DNA of 64,000 bases from an uncultured bacterium (GTDB lineage: Bacteria; Bacillota; Clostridia; Lachnospirales; Lachnospiraceae). The notes under the pieces are model-generated. The model had not been told where the DNA came from and searched no databases. It saw nothing but the letters and a program-made list of their open reading frames with translations. How positions within the stretch are numbered: position 1 is the first letter of the stretch; every line of letters starts with the position of its first letter. The position numbers were made by a program, and so were the translations under genes. Where the stretch lies: assembly GCA_947647735.1 (NCBI GenBank), contig CANSLJ010000011.1, positions 52,532 to 116,531 on the forward strand. The letters run 5' to 3'. Of the stretch, positions 35,507-44,044 are shown piece by piece.

Positions 35507-36955
35507 ATGGGCGTTTTAGGAGAACTGGAACCAAAGCCGGTATTCCGGTTTTTTGAAGAAATATGCGCGATTCCCCACGGCTCGGGGAATGTGGATAAAC
35601 TGAGCGATTATCTGGCCGCCTTCGCGGAGGAAAGAGGGCTCTTTTATAAACAGGATGAGATGAAAAATATCATCATTTCAAAGGAGGCGGCACCGGGATA
35701 TGAGGAGCAGGAGGGTATCATCCTGCAGGGGCATATGGATATGGTGGCGGTGAAGAAGCCGGATCATGATATGGATATGAAGACAGAAGGCTTAAAGCCG
35801 GCGGTGGACGGCGATTATATTTATGCGGAAAACACCAGCCTCGGCGGGGACGACGGCATTGCTGTCGCCTATGCGCTGGCGATCCTGGATGATGACAGCA
35901 TTCCGCATCCCCATCTGGATGTGGTGATCACAGTGGATGAGGAAACAGGCATGGACGGCGCAAAGGCGCTTGACCTGTCCGAGATAAAGGGGACAAGGCT
36001 GCTCAATCTGGATTCCGAGGACGAGGGGTATTTTCTGGCGGGCTGTGCCGGCGGAGCCAGTGTAAGACATCTTCTTCCCGTGAACCGGGAAAAGAGAAGC
36101 GGAACGCTCTATACCTGTAAGATCTGCGGGCTTCTGGGCGGCCATTCCGGCGGGGAGATCCACAAAGAGCGGGGAAATTCCAACAGCCTTCTGGGGCGTC
36201 TTCTGCAGGAGATATCCCGGGTGACTGAGATCGGCATCTGTGAGATAGAAGGCGGGCTTGCCGATAATGCGATCCCGAGAGAGACCGTACTGAAATTTGT
36301 TGCCTCTGAAAATGAGGATGGATTGACTAAAACAGTCAAAACGCTTGAAAAGGTATTACAGTCCGAATTGACAACAAAAGATCCAGGGGTGAAGATTGAA
36401 CTCAAAAAGGAAGGCGAGGCAGAGGCACCCTGCTTAGATCAGGCATCGGCGGAAAAAGTAAAGAACCTGTTATTACTGATGCCGAACGGCGTGCAGGCGA
36501 TGAGCGCGGATATGCACGGGCTGGTGCAGACTTCCTTAAACAACGGCATCATGAAACTGAGTGAAAAGGAACTTACGGTCATAACCTCCGTCAGAAGCTC
36601 CGTTGACAGTGAAAAGGAGGCTCTGATCACGAAAATATCGGCCCTGACAAAACTGCTCGGCGGCGAGGTGGAAGTAACCGGGGACTACCCGGGCTGGACC
36701 TACAAAAAACAGTCCCCCTTCCGCGACCTGTGCGTCAGAGTATTTGAGGAGATGTATGGGAAAAAACCTCAGATCCAGGCGATCCACGCAGGCGTGGAAT
36801 GCGGTATCCTTCTGGAAAAACGCCCCGATCTGGACTGCATCTCTCTGGGCCCGGATATGAAGGACATCCATACGACGGAGGAGATGCTGAGCATTCCTTC
36901 GGCTAAACGTGTATTTGAATATGTCTGCCGTGTGTTGGCTGAGAAAGAAAAATGA
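35507..36955 (+). CDS. pepD: Aminoacyl-histidine dipeptidase (M20 family, PepD)
   Basis: A 482-residue cytosolic metallopeptidase of the PepD/carnosinase group, cleaving dipeptides such as Xaa-His. The ATG at 35507 is chosen because AGGAAGG precedes it and MGVLGELEPKPVFRFFEEIC is the usual start; the longer reading from 35453 adds 18 unlikely residues. Metal-binding and catalytic segments are ILQGHMDMV (about residues 84-92), NTSLGGDDGIAVAYAL, TVDEETGMDGA, and LNLDSEDEG. The C-terminal HAGVECGIL carries a further ligand. A hairpin follows the stop. Confidence 0.93.
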   Translation: MGVLGELEPKPVFRFFEEICAIPHGSGNVDKLSDYLAAFAEERGLFYKQDEMKNIIISKEAAPGYEEQEGIILQGHMDMVAVKKPDHDMDMKTEGLKPAVDGDYIYAENTSLGGDDGIAVAYALAILDDDSIPHPHLDVVITVDEETGMDGAKALDLSEIKGTRLLNLDSEDEGYFLAGCAGGASVRHLLPVNREKRSGTLYTCKICGLLGGHSGGEIHKERGNSNSLLGRLLQEISRVTEIGICEIEGGLADNAIPRETVLKFVASENEDGLTKTVKTLEKVLQSELTTKDPGVKIELKKEGEAEAPCLDQASAEKVKNLLLLMPNGVQAMSADMHGLVQTSLNNGIMKLSEKELTVITSVRSSVDSEKEALITKISALTKLLGGEVEVTGDYPGWTYKKQSPFRDLCVRVFEEMYGKKPQIQAIHAGVECGILLEKRPDLDCISLGPDMKDIHTTEEMLSIPSAKRVFEYVCRVLAEKEK

Positions 36956-36976
36956 TCTGATATTTTGAGAAAGCCA

Positions 36977-37011
36977 GCGCCACATGAGGGTAATTCCCTC
37001 TCATGTGGCGC
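36977..37011. terminator. Hairpin after pepD
   Basis: GCGCCACATGA (36977-36987) pairs perfectly with 37001-37011; an inner GGG/CCC pair shortens the loop. The following bases (ATCCTCTTC) are only weakly T-rich, so termination may be partial. Confidence 0.6.
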
Positions 37012-37138
37012 ATCCTCTTCAGCAACAGAAAAAAACCCTTGTGATACCCGCCAACATTTGGTAAGATAGTACTCAGGGGTGAAATGCCAGAGGACCGGCA
37101 TTTTCAAAACGCAAAACACAACAAGAGGAGGTTACAAC

Positions 37139-37594
37139 ATGTTAAAAGGAGTTCCTACGATCATATCCCCGGAATTACTGAAAATTCTGGATGAAATGGG
37201 GCATACGGATGAGATCACGATCGCTGACGGCAATTTCCCGGGACATACTTACGGTAAGAAGGTGATCCGCCTGGACGGACACGGTGTGCCGGAGATCTTG
37301 GATGCTATTTTGCAACTGATGCCGCTGGATACCTATCCGAATGCGAAGGGTGAGGTGGATCCTCCCTGTACACTGATGGCAGTGGAGCCGGGAGATGATG
37401 CGAAGACACCGATCTGGGATGAATACAAGGAGATCGTTAAGAAATATGATGACAGGGGCGCTGACTGTTTTCAGGAGATCAATAAATGGGATTTCTATAA
37501 ACAGACACAGGAGAAATCCACCTGCGTTATCATGTCCACAGAGACAGCTATCTATGCAAATATTATCTTAAGAAAAGGCGTTGTGCTCGTGTAA
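37139..37594 (+). CDS. FucU/RbsD-family sugar mutarotase
   Basis: A 151-residue RbsD/FucU-type protein, most like FucU (fucose mutarotase), which interconverts sugar anomers. The start MLKGVPTIISPELLKILDEMGHTDEI shows the catalytic-type histidine in EMGHTDEI, and DGNFPGHTYG (about residues 30-39) and the terminal ETAIYANIILRKGVV are typical. AGAGGAGG precedes the ATG. No fucose operon genes are adjacent; a terminator separates it from the nickel genes downstream, so the neighbourhood does not indicate its pathway. Confidence 0.85.
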   Translation: MLKGVPTIISPELLKILDEMGHTDEITIADGNFPGHTYGKKVIRLDGHGVPEILDAILQLMPLDTYPNAKGEVDPPCTLMAVEPGDDAKTPIWDEYKEIVKKYDDRGADCFQEINKWDFYKQTQEKSTCVIMSTETAIYANIILRKGVVLV

Positions 37595-37689
37595 GCGTGT
37601 TTTATGGTTTTATGACAGCGGACACATTGTGTGGACGGTGAACAGGCGGTTACCGGCATGTGAAAAGAAGTATAAAAAAGAGCAGTCTG

Positions 37690-37725
37690 CTCCCCCGGCA
37701 TGGAAGAACATGCAGGGGGAGTTTT
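37690..37725 (+). terminator. Terminator or attenuator before cbiM
   Basis: CTCCCCC (37690-37696) pairs with GGGGGAG (37715-37721), extended by GCATG/CATGC inside, with a GAAGAA loop and TTTT after it. It ends the fucU transcript. Since cbiM begins only about 60 bases later with no clear promoter between, it may instead be an attenuator in the leader of the nickel operon. Confidence 0.75.
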
Positions 37726-37781
37726 AAAAATATGTCAATGCGTGCCGGAGAAATGCGGAAAATAAAAGGAGGAATGATGTT

Positions 37782-38783
37782 ATGCATATGGCGGATGCGC
37801 TGGTAGTGCCCGCGGTGGCGGCGACGATGTATGTTGCTTCCACAGCGGCGGCAGGCTGGTCGATCAAAAAGGTGCGGCTTGAAAATGAGCCGAAAAAGAT
37901 TCCGGCGATGGGCGTCATGGGGGCCTTTGTGTTTGCGGCTCAGATGATCAACTTTACGATTCCGGGGACAGGCTCTTCGGGGCATCTGTGCGGCGGCATG
38001 TTGTTGACCGCCATGCTGGGGCCCTTTGCGGGCTTTCTGACGATGATAGGGATCCTGCTGATACAATGTCTGATCTTTGCGGACGGCGGGCTTCTGGCGC
38101 TGGGATGCAATATCTGGAATATGGCGTTTTACGGTTGCTTTGTGGGCGGGCTTCTGATCTGGAAACCTTTTATGAAAAATGGGATGACAAAGAAAAAGAT
38201 CACGGCGGCATCCATTGCGGCCTGTGTGATCACACTGCAGATGGGGGCTTTTTCGGTAACGCTGGAAACACTTGCCTCCGGCATTACGGAACTGCCGTTT
38301 TCTGTTTTTGTCGGTGTGATGCAGCCGATTCATCTTGCCATCGGACTGGTGGAAGGGCTGATTACGGCGGCGGTACTCTGTTTTGTATATGAGGCAAGGC
38401 CGGAGATGCTGTGGAATGCCGGGGAAGCATCCGGAGAGAGGGAAGGCAGATTCAGTTTCAAAAAGACGTTAGTGATATTGACAGTTGCGTCAGCTTTTAT
38501 CGCGGGCGTGTTATCTCTGTTCGCGTCTGCGCTTCCTGACGGGCTGGAATGGTCGATGGAGCGGGTGGCAGGGACATCGGAGCTGGCGGCAGCAGGAGGC
38601 GCCTATGAGGCGGCGGAAAATATCCAGAGTGCGACGGCTCTTTTGCCGGACTATGCTTTTGCATTCAGCGATTCTGCCGCCGGGACAACGGTTTCGGGGC
38701 TGTTTGGCGGTGTTCTGGTGATAGCGCTTTGCGCGGCGCTCTGTTACGGACTGAAATTTTTCAGAAAAGAGAAGGCACGGTAA
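37782..38783 (+). CDS. cbiM: ECF-type nickel/cobalt transporter substrate component, CbiM with fused PDGLE domain
   Basis: A 333-residue membrane protein that captures Ni(II) or Co(II). The N-terminus MHMADALVVPA has the Met-His start that forms the metal chelate in CbiM/NikM. Several membrane helices follow, with FTIPGTGSSGHLCGG (about residues 65-79), another conserved His, and VMQPIHLAIGLVEGL. The C-terminal part is a fused CbiN/NikN-like domain marked by ALPDGLEWSMER (about 248-259) and a final membrane helix. Nickel is the likely substrate because lar genes follow. AAAAGGAGG precedes the ATG; the stop overlaps the cbiQ start. Confidence 0.92.
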   Translation: MHMADALVVPAVAATMYVASTAAAGWSIKKVRLENEPKKIPAMGVMGAFVFAAQMINFTIPGTGSSGHLCGGMLLTAMLGPFAGFLTMIGILLIQCLIFADGGLLALGCNIWNMAFYGCFVGGLLIWKPFMKNGMTKKKITAASIAACVITLQMGAFSVTLETLASGITELPFSVFVGVMQPIHLAIGLVEGLITAAVLCFVYEARPEMLWNAGEASGEREGRFSFKKTLVILTVASAFIAGVLSLFASALPDGLEWSMERVAGTSELAAAGGAYEAAENIQSATALLPDYAFAFSDSAAGTTVSGLFGGVLVIALCAALCYGLKFFRKEKAR

Positions 38784-39586
38784 TGGCCGGGCTCGGGAAA
38801 GCGATCCATGAGATCCACAGTCTGGAGAATCTGGCGGAGCGGGATACTTTTTTTTGCCGGCTGCATCCGCTTGCCAAGGTGCTGGTGACGATCGGATATC
38901 TGGTGCTTGTGATGAGCTTTGGAAAATATGATCTGATCGGGCTCTCGGGGATGTGTCTTTATCCGCTGATCCTTATGATACTGGGGGATATCTCCATCAG
39001 ACAGGCGTTTCGCCGTCTGCGCCCGGTGCTGCTTATGGTGTGTCTGGTCGGGGCGGCAAATCCTTTGTTTGACAGGACACCCTGGATGACGGCGGGCGGG
39101 GTTGTCATAACGACGGGGATGCTTTCAATGGCGGCATTATTTCTGAAAACAGGGTTTGCCGTGTTTGCATCCTATATTCTGATCGCGACAACAACGATGG
39201 AACAGATATGCTATGCCCTCAGAAAGATCCATGTGCCGCAGATACTGGTGACGGTGCTGCTGCTTATTTACCGGTATCTGGTGCTGATGATGAAGGAGGC
39301 GGACAGGATCACACAGGCTTACCTGCTGCGTGCGCCCGGGGAGAAGGGGATACGAAAGAGCGCCTGGGGTTCTGTGGCAGGACAGATGCTTCTGCGCAGT
39401 ATGGACAGGGCGCAGAGAGTATATGAGAGTATGACGCTGCGGGGATTTCGCGGGGAGTTTTTCCCGGGAGGGAAATTTGTGCCGGTGTGGCAGAGTGTTT
39501 TATACGGGATTTTCTGGGGAGGTTTTCTGGCGGTGATTCGTGTTGTGCCTGTTTTTCGGATAGCGGGGCGGATCTTTATGTTATGA
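38783..39586 (+). CDS. cbiQ: ECF transporter transmembrane component CbiQ
   Basis: A 267-residue energy-coupling transmembrane protein. The ATG shares a base with the cbiM stop (TAATG), so it is translationally coupled. About five or six hydrophobic segments are visible, together with the family's coupling motif region AYLLRAPGEKGIRKSAWGSVAG (in parts) and ESMTLRGFRGEFFPGG, where the Ala-Arg-Gly type helices contact the ATPase. It links CbiM to the ATPase CbiO. Unexpectedly, a small toxin-like gene unit intervenes before cbiO. Confidence 0.92.
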   Translation: MAGLGKAIHEIHSLENLAERDTFFCRLHPLAKVLVTIGYLVLVMSFGKYDLIGLSGMCLYPLILMILGDISIRQAFRRLRPVLLMVCLVGAANPLFDRTPWMTAGGVVITTGMLSMAALFLKTGFAVFASYILIATTTMEQICYALRKIHVPQILVTVLLLIYRYLVLMMKEADRITQAYLLRAPGEKGIRKSAWGSVAGQMLLRSMDRAQRVYESMTLRGFRGEFFPGGKFVPVWQSVLYGIFWGGFLAVIRVVPVFRIAGRIFML

Positions 39587-39695
39587 GAATATTTCAATTG
39601 ATTTTATAAAAAATATATGTTAGAGTATACTGCAAGGACAATCGTGTTGCAGGGTGGGCTGACCGTCTATTCTTGGTAGAATGGAGGTGATGCCT

Positions 39696-39785
39696 ATGAA
39701 AAATCATTTTGATTTTAAGGATTTAATGACCTTTGGTCTTTTCCTTTTGGCATTACTTACATTCGTTTTTTCGTTTTGTAAGTAG
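39696..39785 (+). CDS. Holin-like type I toxin
   Basis: A 29-residue peptide, too short for routine ORF calling: MKNHFDFKDLMTFGLFLLAL followed by LTFVFSFCK. One hydrophobic helix with a short polar head is the hallmark of the 'putative holin-like toxin' (TxpA/BsrG-like) group. A very strong GGAGGTGA lies eight bases upstream of the ATG at 39696; an ATG two codons earlier overlaps it. A TATACT box is at 39626-39631. A bidirectional terminator follows the stop and a minus-strand promoter faces it, which is the layout of type I toxin-antitoxin pairs. When overproduced such peptides damage the membrane. Confidence 0.75.
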   Translation: MKNHFDFKDLMTFGLFLLALLTFVFSFCK

Positions 39786-39794
39786 CCATACATA

Positions 39795-39891
39795 GAAAAA
39801 CCACCCCTAAACTTTGACCAGCGATGGGGTGGATTTTCTATCACATTTTATAAATTGGTCAACTCACCTTGTGGGCGGTTGTTCTTTCTAT
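39795..39891 (-). ncRNA. Predicted antisense antitoxin RNA of the type I pair
   Basis: A minus-strand promoter with TTGAAA (39926-39921) and TATAGT (39903-39898), spacer 17, would start an RNA near 39891. It would run into the terminator hairpin (39842-39801) followed by TTTTTCTATG on that strand, giving about 95 nt. It overlaps the 3' end of the toxin mRNA, as in txpA/RatA and bsrG/SR4. Ends are estimates. Confidence 0.6.
39801..39847. terminator. Bidirectional terminator shared by toxin mRNA and antisense RNA
   Basis: CCACCCC (39801-39807) pairs with GGGGTGG (39836-39842). A-runs on the left and ATTTTCT on the right make it work in both directions. Confidence 0.8.
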
Positions 39892-39969
39892 TTCCTTACT
39901 ATAGCATGTTGCGGATGATTTTTCAATAACAAGTTTAACGTTGCAGAAGGGTGGAAGAGGAAACAGAAA

Positions 39970-40719
39970 ATGGACCCGATCATTTGTATAGAAGGTTTAC
40001 GGTTTTGTTACAGACCGGACAGGTATGTGCTTGACGGCATTGATCTGTCGGTGGCGCAGGGGGAGTCTGTAGGGGTTATCGGCGCTAACGGCGTGGGAAA
40101 GTCCACATTTCTCAAAATTCTGGTGGGGCTTTTGCCGGGATATGAGGGGCGTATTGAGATTGCCGGTTTTTCTCTGGAAAAAAAGAACTTCGGGGAGATC
40201 CGCCGCCGTCTGGGGTATGTCTTTCAGGATTCGGACAGCCAGCTTTTTATGAATACAGTGGAGGAGGACATGGCCTTCGGACCGCTGAACTACGGGTTTT
40301 CCAGGGAGGAAGCGGAAAAATCTGTAAGGGAGGCGCTTCAAAAGACACATATAGAGGAGCTTGCAAAAAGGCATGTTTACAGGCTTTCCGGAGGAGAGAA
40401 AAAACTGGCGGCGATAGCAGGAATACTGGCGCTGCAGCAGGATGACGGCGTTATTTTGATGGATGAGCCTTCTGTTTCATTGGATCCGGCGAACAGGGAG
40501 AATCTGATAGAGGTGATCAGGGAACTGAAAGGCGCTAAAATCCTTGCCTCCCATGATCTGGATTTCATCTATGATACCTGTGGGAGGACGATCCTGTTTT
40601 CGGGCGGGAAGATCGCTTATGACGGGGATACGAAGGAATTGTTGAGAAACAAAAAGATTCTGGAGGAAAACGGGCTGAGGCTTCCGTTGTCATTTCGTTT
40701 TTCGGGGAGTGTATCCTGA
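39970..40719 (+). CDS. cbiO: ECF transporter ATP-binding protein CbiO
   Basis: A 249-residue single ATPase that drives nickel/cobalt import with CbiM and CbiQ. Walker A is GANGVGKST (about residues 38-46), the Q-loop is GYVFQDSDSQLF, the signature is RLSGGEKKLAAIAG, and Walker B is VILMDEPSVSLDP. The D-loop and ASHDLDFI switch histidine follow. It is separated from cbiQ by about 380 bases carrying a toxin unit, so it is probably transcribed from its own or a read-through transcript. AGGGTGGAAGAGG precedes the ATG. Confidence 0.94.
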   Translation: MDPIICIEGLRFCYRPDRYVLDGIDLSVAQGESVGVIGANGVGKSTFLKILVGLLPGYEGRIEIAGFSLEKKNFGEIRRRLGYVFQDSDSQLFMNTVEEDMAFGPLNYGFSREEAEKSVREALQKTHIEELAKRHVYRLSGGEKKLAAIAGILALQQDDGVILMDEPSVSLDPANRENLIEVIRELKGAKILASHDLDFIYDTCGRTILFSGGKIAYDGDTKELLRNKKILEENGLRLPLSFRFSGSVS

Positions 40720-40834
40720 TCCGAGTGCCCGCTGAGGCGGCGAAGGGGAGTTTGCGTGAAAAAAGATACAGAGAAGTCTATTGTTGGAATAATATTATAG
40801 AGAGCGGATATTTTTAGGATAGAGGCGGAAGAAC

Positions 40835-41599
40835 ATGGAATTGCGGGAAATGCTTGAAAGAGTAAAAAATGGCGAGGTATCTGTGGAGGAGGCGGAGAAG
40901 TATTTTGCAAGAAAGTCTTTTGAGGATATGGGATATGCAAAACTGGATACCCAGCGGGAGATCCGTTCCGGTTATCCGGAGGTGGTTTACTGCAGCGGAA
41001 AGGCGGATCAGCATCTGCTCCGGATTTTCGAGGCCCTGTACCGGGAAAACGGGGAAGTGCTGGGGACAAGGGCATCGAGGGAGCAGTATGAGCTGGTGAG
41101 AGAGAGCATTCCTGATATCAGCTATGATGAAATTTCCCGTATTCTGAAAATAGAGAAAACGGATAAAGGACATGTCGGAAATATAGTGGTCTGTACCGCA
41201 GGGACAGCGGATATCCCGGTGGCGGAAGAAGCGGCGCAGACCGCGGAGTATTTCGGAAACAGGGTGGAGCGTATTTATGACGTGGGTGTCAGCGGTATCC
41301 ACCGCCTGTTGTCAAAGATGGATGTGATCCGGGCTGCGAACTGCGTGGTGGCGGTGGCAGGTATGGAGGGTGCCCTTGCCAGTGTGATCGGGGGACTGGT
41401 GGAGAGGCCGGTGATCGCAGTGCCCACTTCGGTGGGATATGGTGCCAACATGGGGGGCATCTCCGCGCTTCTTACGATGATCAATTCCTGTGCGAACGGG
41501 ATAGCGGTGGTGAATATAGACAATGGTTATGGCGCAGGGTATATGGCAACCCAGATCAACAGGCTGGCGGTGCGTGGCGCCGGGGACGGCAGTTTGTAA
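40835..41599 (+). CDS. larB: Nickel-pincer cofactor biosynthesis protein LarB
   Basis: A 254-residue LarB, which carboxylates the pyridinium ring of NaAD and hydrolyses its phosphoanhydride in the first step of nickel-pincer cofactor synthesis. It has the N-terminal LarB segment (GYPEVVYCSGK), and a PurE-like carboxylase domain with VVCTAGTADIPVAEEAA, AGMEGALASVIGGL, and the catalytic-type cysteine near residue 219 in INSCANGIAVVN. GGAAGAAC precedes the ATG. larC and larE follow in order. Confidence 0.93.
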   Translation: MELREMLERVKNGEVSVEEAEKYFARKSFEDMGYAKLDTQREIRSGYPEVVYCSGKADQHLLRIFEALYRENGEVLGTRASREQYELVRESIPDISYDEISRILKIEKTDKGHVGNIVVCTAGTADIPVAEEAAQTAEYFGNRVERIYDVGVSGIHRLLSKMDVIRAANCVVAVAGMEGALASVIGGLVERPVIAVPTSVGYGANMGGISALLTMINSCANGIAVVNIDNGYGAGYMATQINRLAVRGAGDGSL

Positions 41600-41624
41600 A
41601 AGGATATGAGCGAAGGGAGTCAAA

Positions 41625-43121
41625 ATGGAAAAACGGAAAAGTACATTGTATCTGGAATGTAACAGCGGGATCAGCGGCGATATGGCTGTGGCGGCGCTGC
41701 TGGATCTGGGCGCGGACAGAGAAGTATTGAAAAAGGTGTTGAGGAGTATTCCGGTCAAAGGGTTCAGGATCAGGATCAGCAGGGTGAAGAAGGCGGGGCT
41801 GGATGTGTGCGATTTTCATGTGATACTGGATGAGGCGCATGAAAATCATGATCATGATATGGCGTATTTATTCGGGGAAGGGCATATTTCGGATGAAGTG
41901 CATGAGGAGGCGGGGGCAGGCGGCCATGCCCACAGTCATGTTCACAGTCATGGCCACGGAGAGCACCATCATGATCATGGTCACGGAGAGCACCATCATG
42001 ATCATGGCCACGGAGAGCACCATCATGATCATGCCCATGGAGACCACCATCATGAGCACAGGGGACTGCCGGAAATCCTGCATATCATCGAGCATACCAG
42101 GATGACGGACGGCGCAAAAGAGATTGCGGTACGTATCTTTAAGATCCTTGCAAAGGCAGAGGCGAAGGCGCATGGACTGCCGGAAAGGGAAGTGCATTTT
42201 CACGAGGTGGGGGCTGTGGATTCCATAGTGGACATTATTTCTGTGGCAGTGTGTCTGGACGATCTGGGCGTAACGGAATGCATCGTGCCCGGATTATTTG
42301 AGGGTACCGGTACGGTTCGCTGCCAGCATGGCGTGATGAGCGTGCCGGTTCCGGCAGTTTTAAATATTGTACAGGAGCATGGACTGAAACTTTCTATGAC
42401 AGATATCAAGGGAGAACTGGTGACGCCGACCGGCGCGGCGATCGTGGCGGCAGTGAAAACATCGGATTCTTTGCCGAAGAGCTTCCGGGTCATAAAAACC
42501 GGTATGGGCGGCGGGAAGCGTGCCTATGAGAGGCCGAGTATTCTGCGGGCTATGCTGATAGAGGATTCAGGTGAAACTATGGACGGGGATATGGATGGCG
42601 AAGATGCCATTTATAAACTGGAAACCAATATTGACGACTGTTCCGGTGAAGTGCTGGGGCATGTGATGGACAGGCTTCTGGAGGCAGGGGCAAGGGATGT
42701 GCATTATATGCCGGTCTATATGAAAAAGAACCGTCCGGCATATCAGTTGAATGTGATCTGCAAAAAAGAGCAGATTTCGGAACTGGAGAATATTATTTTT
42801 ACGGAAACGACAACGATAGGCATCCGCAGGCAGAAGATGGAGCGTACGGTGCTTCCCCGTCAGAGTGTGGAGATCATAACCGATTTGGGCGGGGCTGTGG
42901 TTAAGGAATGCCGCCTGCCGGAAAACAGGGGTGTCAGATATTATCCGGAATACGAGAGTGTGGTTAAGCTGTGCGAGACAAGCGGAAAGTCTTATCAGGA
43001 AGTATATCATCTGATCATGGAGCAGTGCAGAGCGGGAAGAAAAGGCTTTGCGAAAAGGACAGAGAAGAGAAATCTGAAGACGGGCAGGCTTTTCGGAAAG
43101 AGATATGAGGAACTCAGGTAA
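41625..43121 (+). CDS. larC: Nickel insertion protein LarC with His-rich repeat region
   Basis: A 498-residue CTP-dependent nickel insertase for the pincer cofactor. The N-terminal LarC1 part begins LYLECNSGISGDMAVAALLDLG; the C-terminal LarC2 part has YKLETNIDDCSGEVLGHVMDRLLEAGARDVHY in two blocks. Here LarC1 and LarC2 lie in one uninterrupted frame, unlike L. plantarum, where a programmed frameshift joins them. A histidine-rich stretch (about residues 100-147) contains four near-perfect nine-residue repeats (HGHGEHHHD type) and is expected to bind or buffer nickel. The ATG follows GAAGGGAG. Confidence 0.93.
   Translation: MEKRKSTLYLECNSGISGDMAVAALLDLGADREVLKKVLRSIPVKGFRIRISRVKKAGLDVCDFHVILDEAHENHDHDMAYLFGEGHISDEVHEEAGAGGHAHSHVHSHGHGEHHHDHGHGEHHHDHGHGEHHHDHAHGDHHHEHRGLPEILHIIEHTRMTDGAKEIAVRIFKILAKAEAKAHGLPEREVHFHEVGAVDSIVDIISVAVCLDDLGVTECIVPGLFEGTGTVRCQHGVMSVPVPAVLNIVQEHGLKLSMTDIKGELVTPTGAAIVAAVKTSDSLPKSFRVIKTGMGGGKRAYERPSILRAMLIEDSGETMDGDMDGEDAIYKLETNIDDCSGEVLGHVMDRLLEAGARDVHYMPVYMKKNRPAYQLNVICKKEQISELENIIFTETTTIGIRRQKMERTVLPRQSVEIITDLGGAVVKECRLPENRGVRYYPEYESVVKLCETSGKSYQEVYHLIMEQCRAGRKGFAKRTEKRNLKTGRLFGKRYEELR
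41949..42056 (+). repeat. 27-bp tandem repeat encoding the LarC His-rich region
   Basis: Four copies of a 27-bp unit (CATGGCCACGGAGAGCACC and so on), each coding HGHGEHHHD or a near variant; the fourth copy is diverged (HAHGDHHHE). High identity at DNA level suggests recent expansion and likely copy-number variation between strains. Confidence 0.9.
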
Positions 43122-43215
43122 GTGCAGGGGAAGCCTGGAAAGATAGCAAGGAGTCAGAACGGGCGGCAGGGTCAGGCGGGTATGAGAATACGGCCCTGTC
43201 GGATGGAGGCACGAG

Positions 43216-44037
43216 ATGGAGAGGGAACTGGCAGAAAAATTTGAAAAACTGCAGGAAAGCATAGAGGGCTGTCTTTCAAAGGGTGTCGTTGTCGCTTTTT
43301 CGGGCGGTGTGGATTCAGCGCTTTTATTAAAGCTGGCATGCAGGGCGGCAGGAAAAGACGAGGCGGTATACGCCGTTACTGTTCAGACGAGGCTTCATCC
43401 TGCGGGGGATCTGGAAATTGCGGAACGTCTGGCAGGAGAGGCGGGAGCGATTCATAAGGTACTGCAGATTGACGAACTGGCGGAAAGCGGGATAGAGACC
43501 AATCCGCTCGACCGCTGTTATCTCTGCAAAAAAGCGATATTTCAAAAAATAAAAAGTCTGGCGGAGGAACTGGGAGCGGGATGCGTTCTGGAAGGCACGA
43601 ATGCGGATGATCTGCATCAGTACCGTCCCGGCATCCGGGCACTGCGGGAATTGCAGATCCTCAGCCCGCTGTGCGAGTGCGGCCTGACGAAAGAGGAAAT
43701 CCGGGAACTGGCGGAATATCTTGGGGTTTCTGTCGCAAAACGCCCTTCCTCCCCCTGTCTTGCGACAAGGCTTCCCTATGGGATGAGGATCAGTTATGAA
43801 CTGCTTGCAAGGATCGATGAGGGGGAGAGGTATTTGAGGAAACTCGGGTTCTATAATGTGCGGCTGCGGATACACGAACTGACGAAGGGCTATCTTGCGC
43901 GTATCGAGGTGGATCTGGAGGATCTGCCAAAGCTCGTAGGCCACAGGGAAGAGCTGATCGAAAAAATAAAGAGCCTGGGCTTTGACAGAGTGACGGCGGA
44001 TCTGGAGGGATTTCGATCCGGAAGTATGGATCAGTAG
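43216..44037 (+). CDS. larE: ATP-dependent sulfur transferase LarE
   Basis: A 273-residue PP-loop enzyme that adds the sulfur atoms of the pincer cofactor. The PP-loop is AFSGGVDSALL (about residues 27-37). Cys181 in RPSSPCLATRLPYG corresponds by position to the sacrificial sulfur-donor cysteine of L. plantarum LarE, and a further pair, Cys101 and Cys104 (DRCYLCKK), raises the possibility of the iron-sulfur-cluster type described for some other LarE proteins. It is the last gene of the operon. larA, the apo-enzyme, is not seen here. It converges with a minus-strand gene immediately after. Confidence 0.92.
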   Translation: MERELAEKFEKLQESIEGCLSKGVVVAFSGGVDSALLLKLACRAAGKDEAVYAVTVQTRLHPAGDLEIAERLAGEAGAIHKVLQIDELAESGIETNPLDRCYLCKKAIFQKIKSLAEELGAGCVLEGTNADDLHQYRPGIRALRELQILSPLCECGLTKEEIRELAEYLGVSVAKRPSSPCLATRLPYGMRISYELLARIDEGERYLRKLGFYNVRLRIHELTKGYLARIEVDLEDLPKLVGHREELIEKIKSLGFDRVTADLEGFRSGSMDQ

Positions 44038-44044
44038 AAACATA

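Noticed and set aside
37600-37660. A fifth copy of the hairpin elements (GACAGCGGACACATTG)
   Set aside because: Only the first ten bases resemble the left ends of copies A-D; there is no long foldback and no matching right end.
37595-37781. Nickel/cobalt or cobalamin riboswitch before cbiM
   Set aside because: Phrases such as GACAGCGGACA and GGTGAACAGGCGG recall riboswitch pieces, but I could not assemble the conserved four-way junction or B12 core. Only the terminator hairpin is supported.
41930-42060. CRISPR array
   Set aside because: The regular 27-bp repetition is coding sequence for the His-rich part of LarC and has no spacers.
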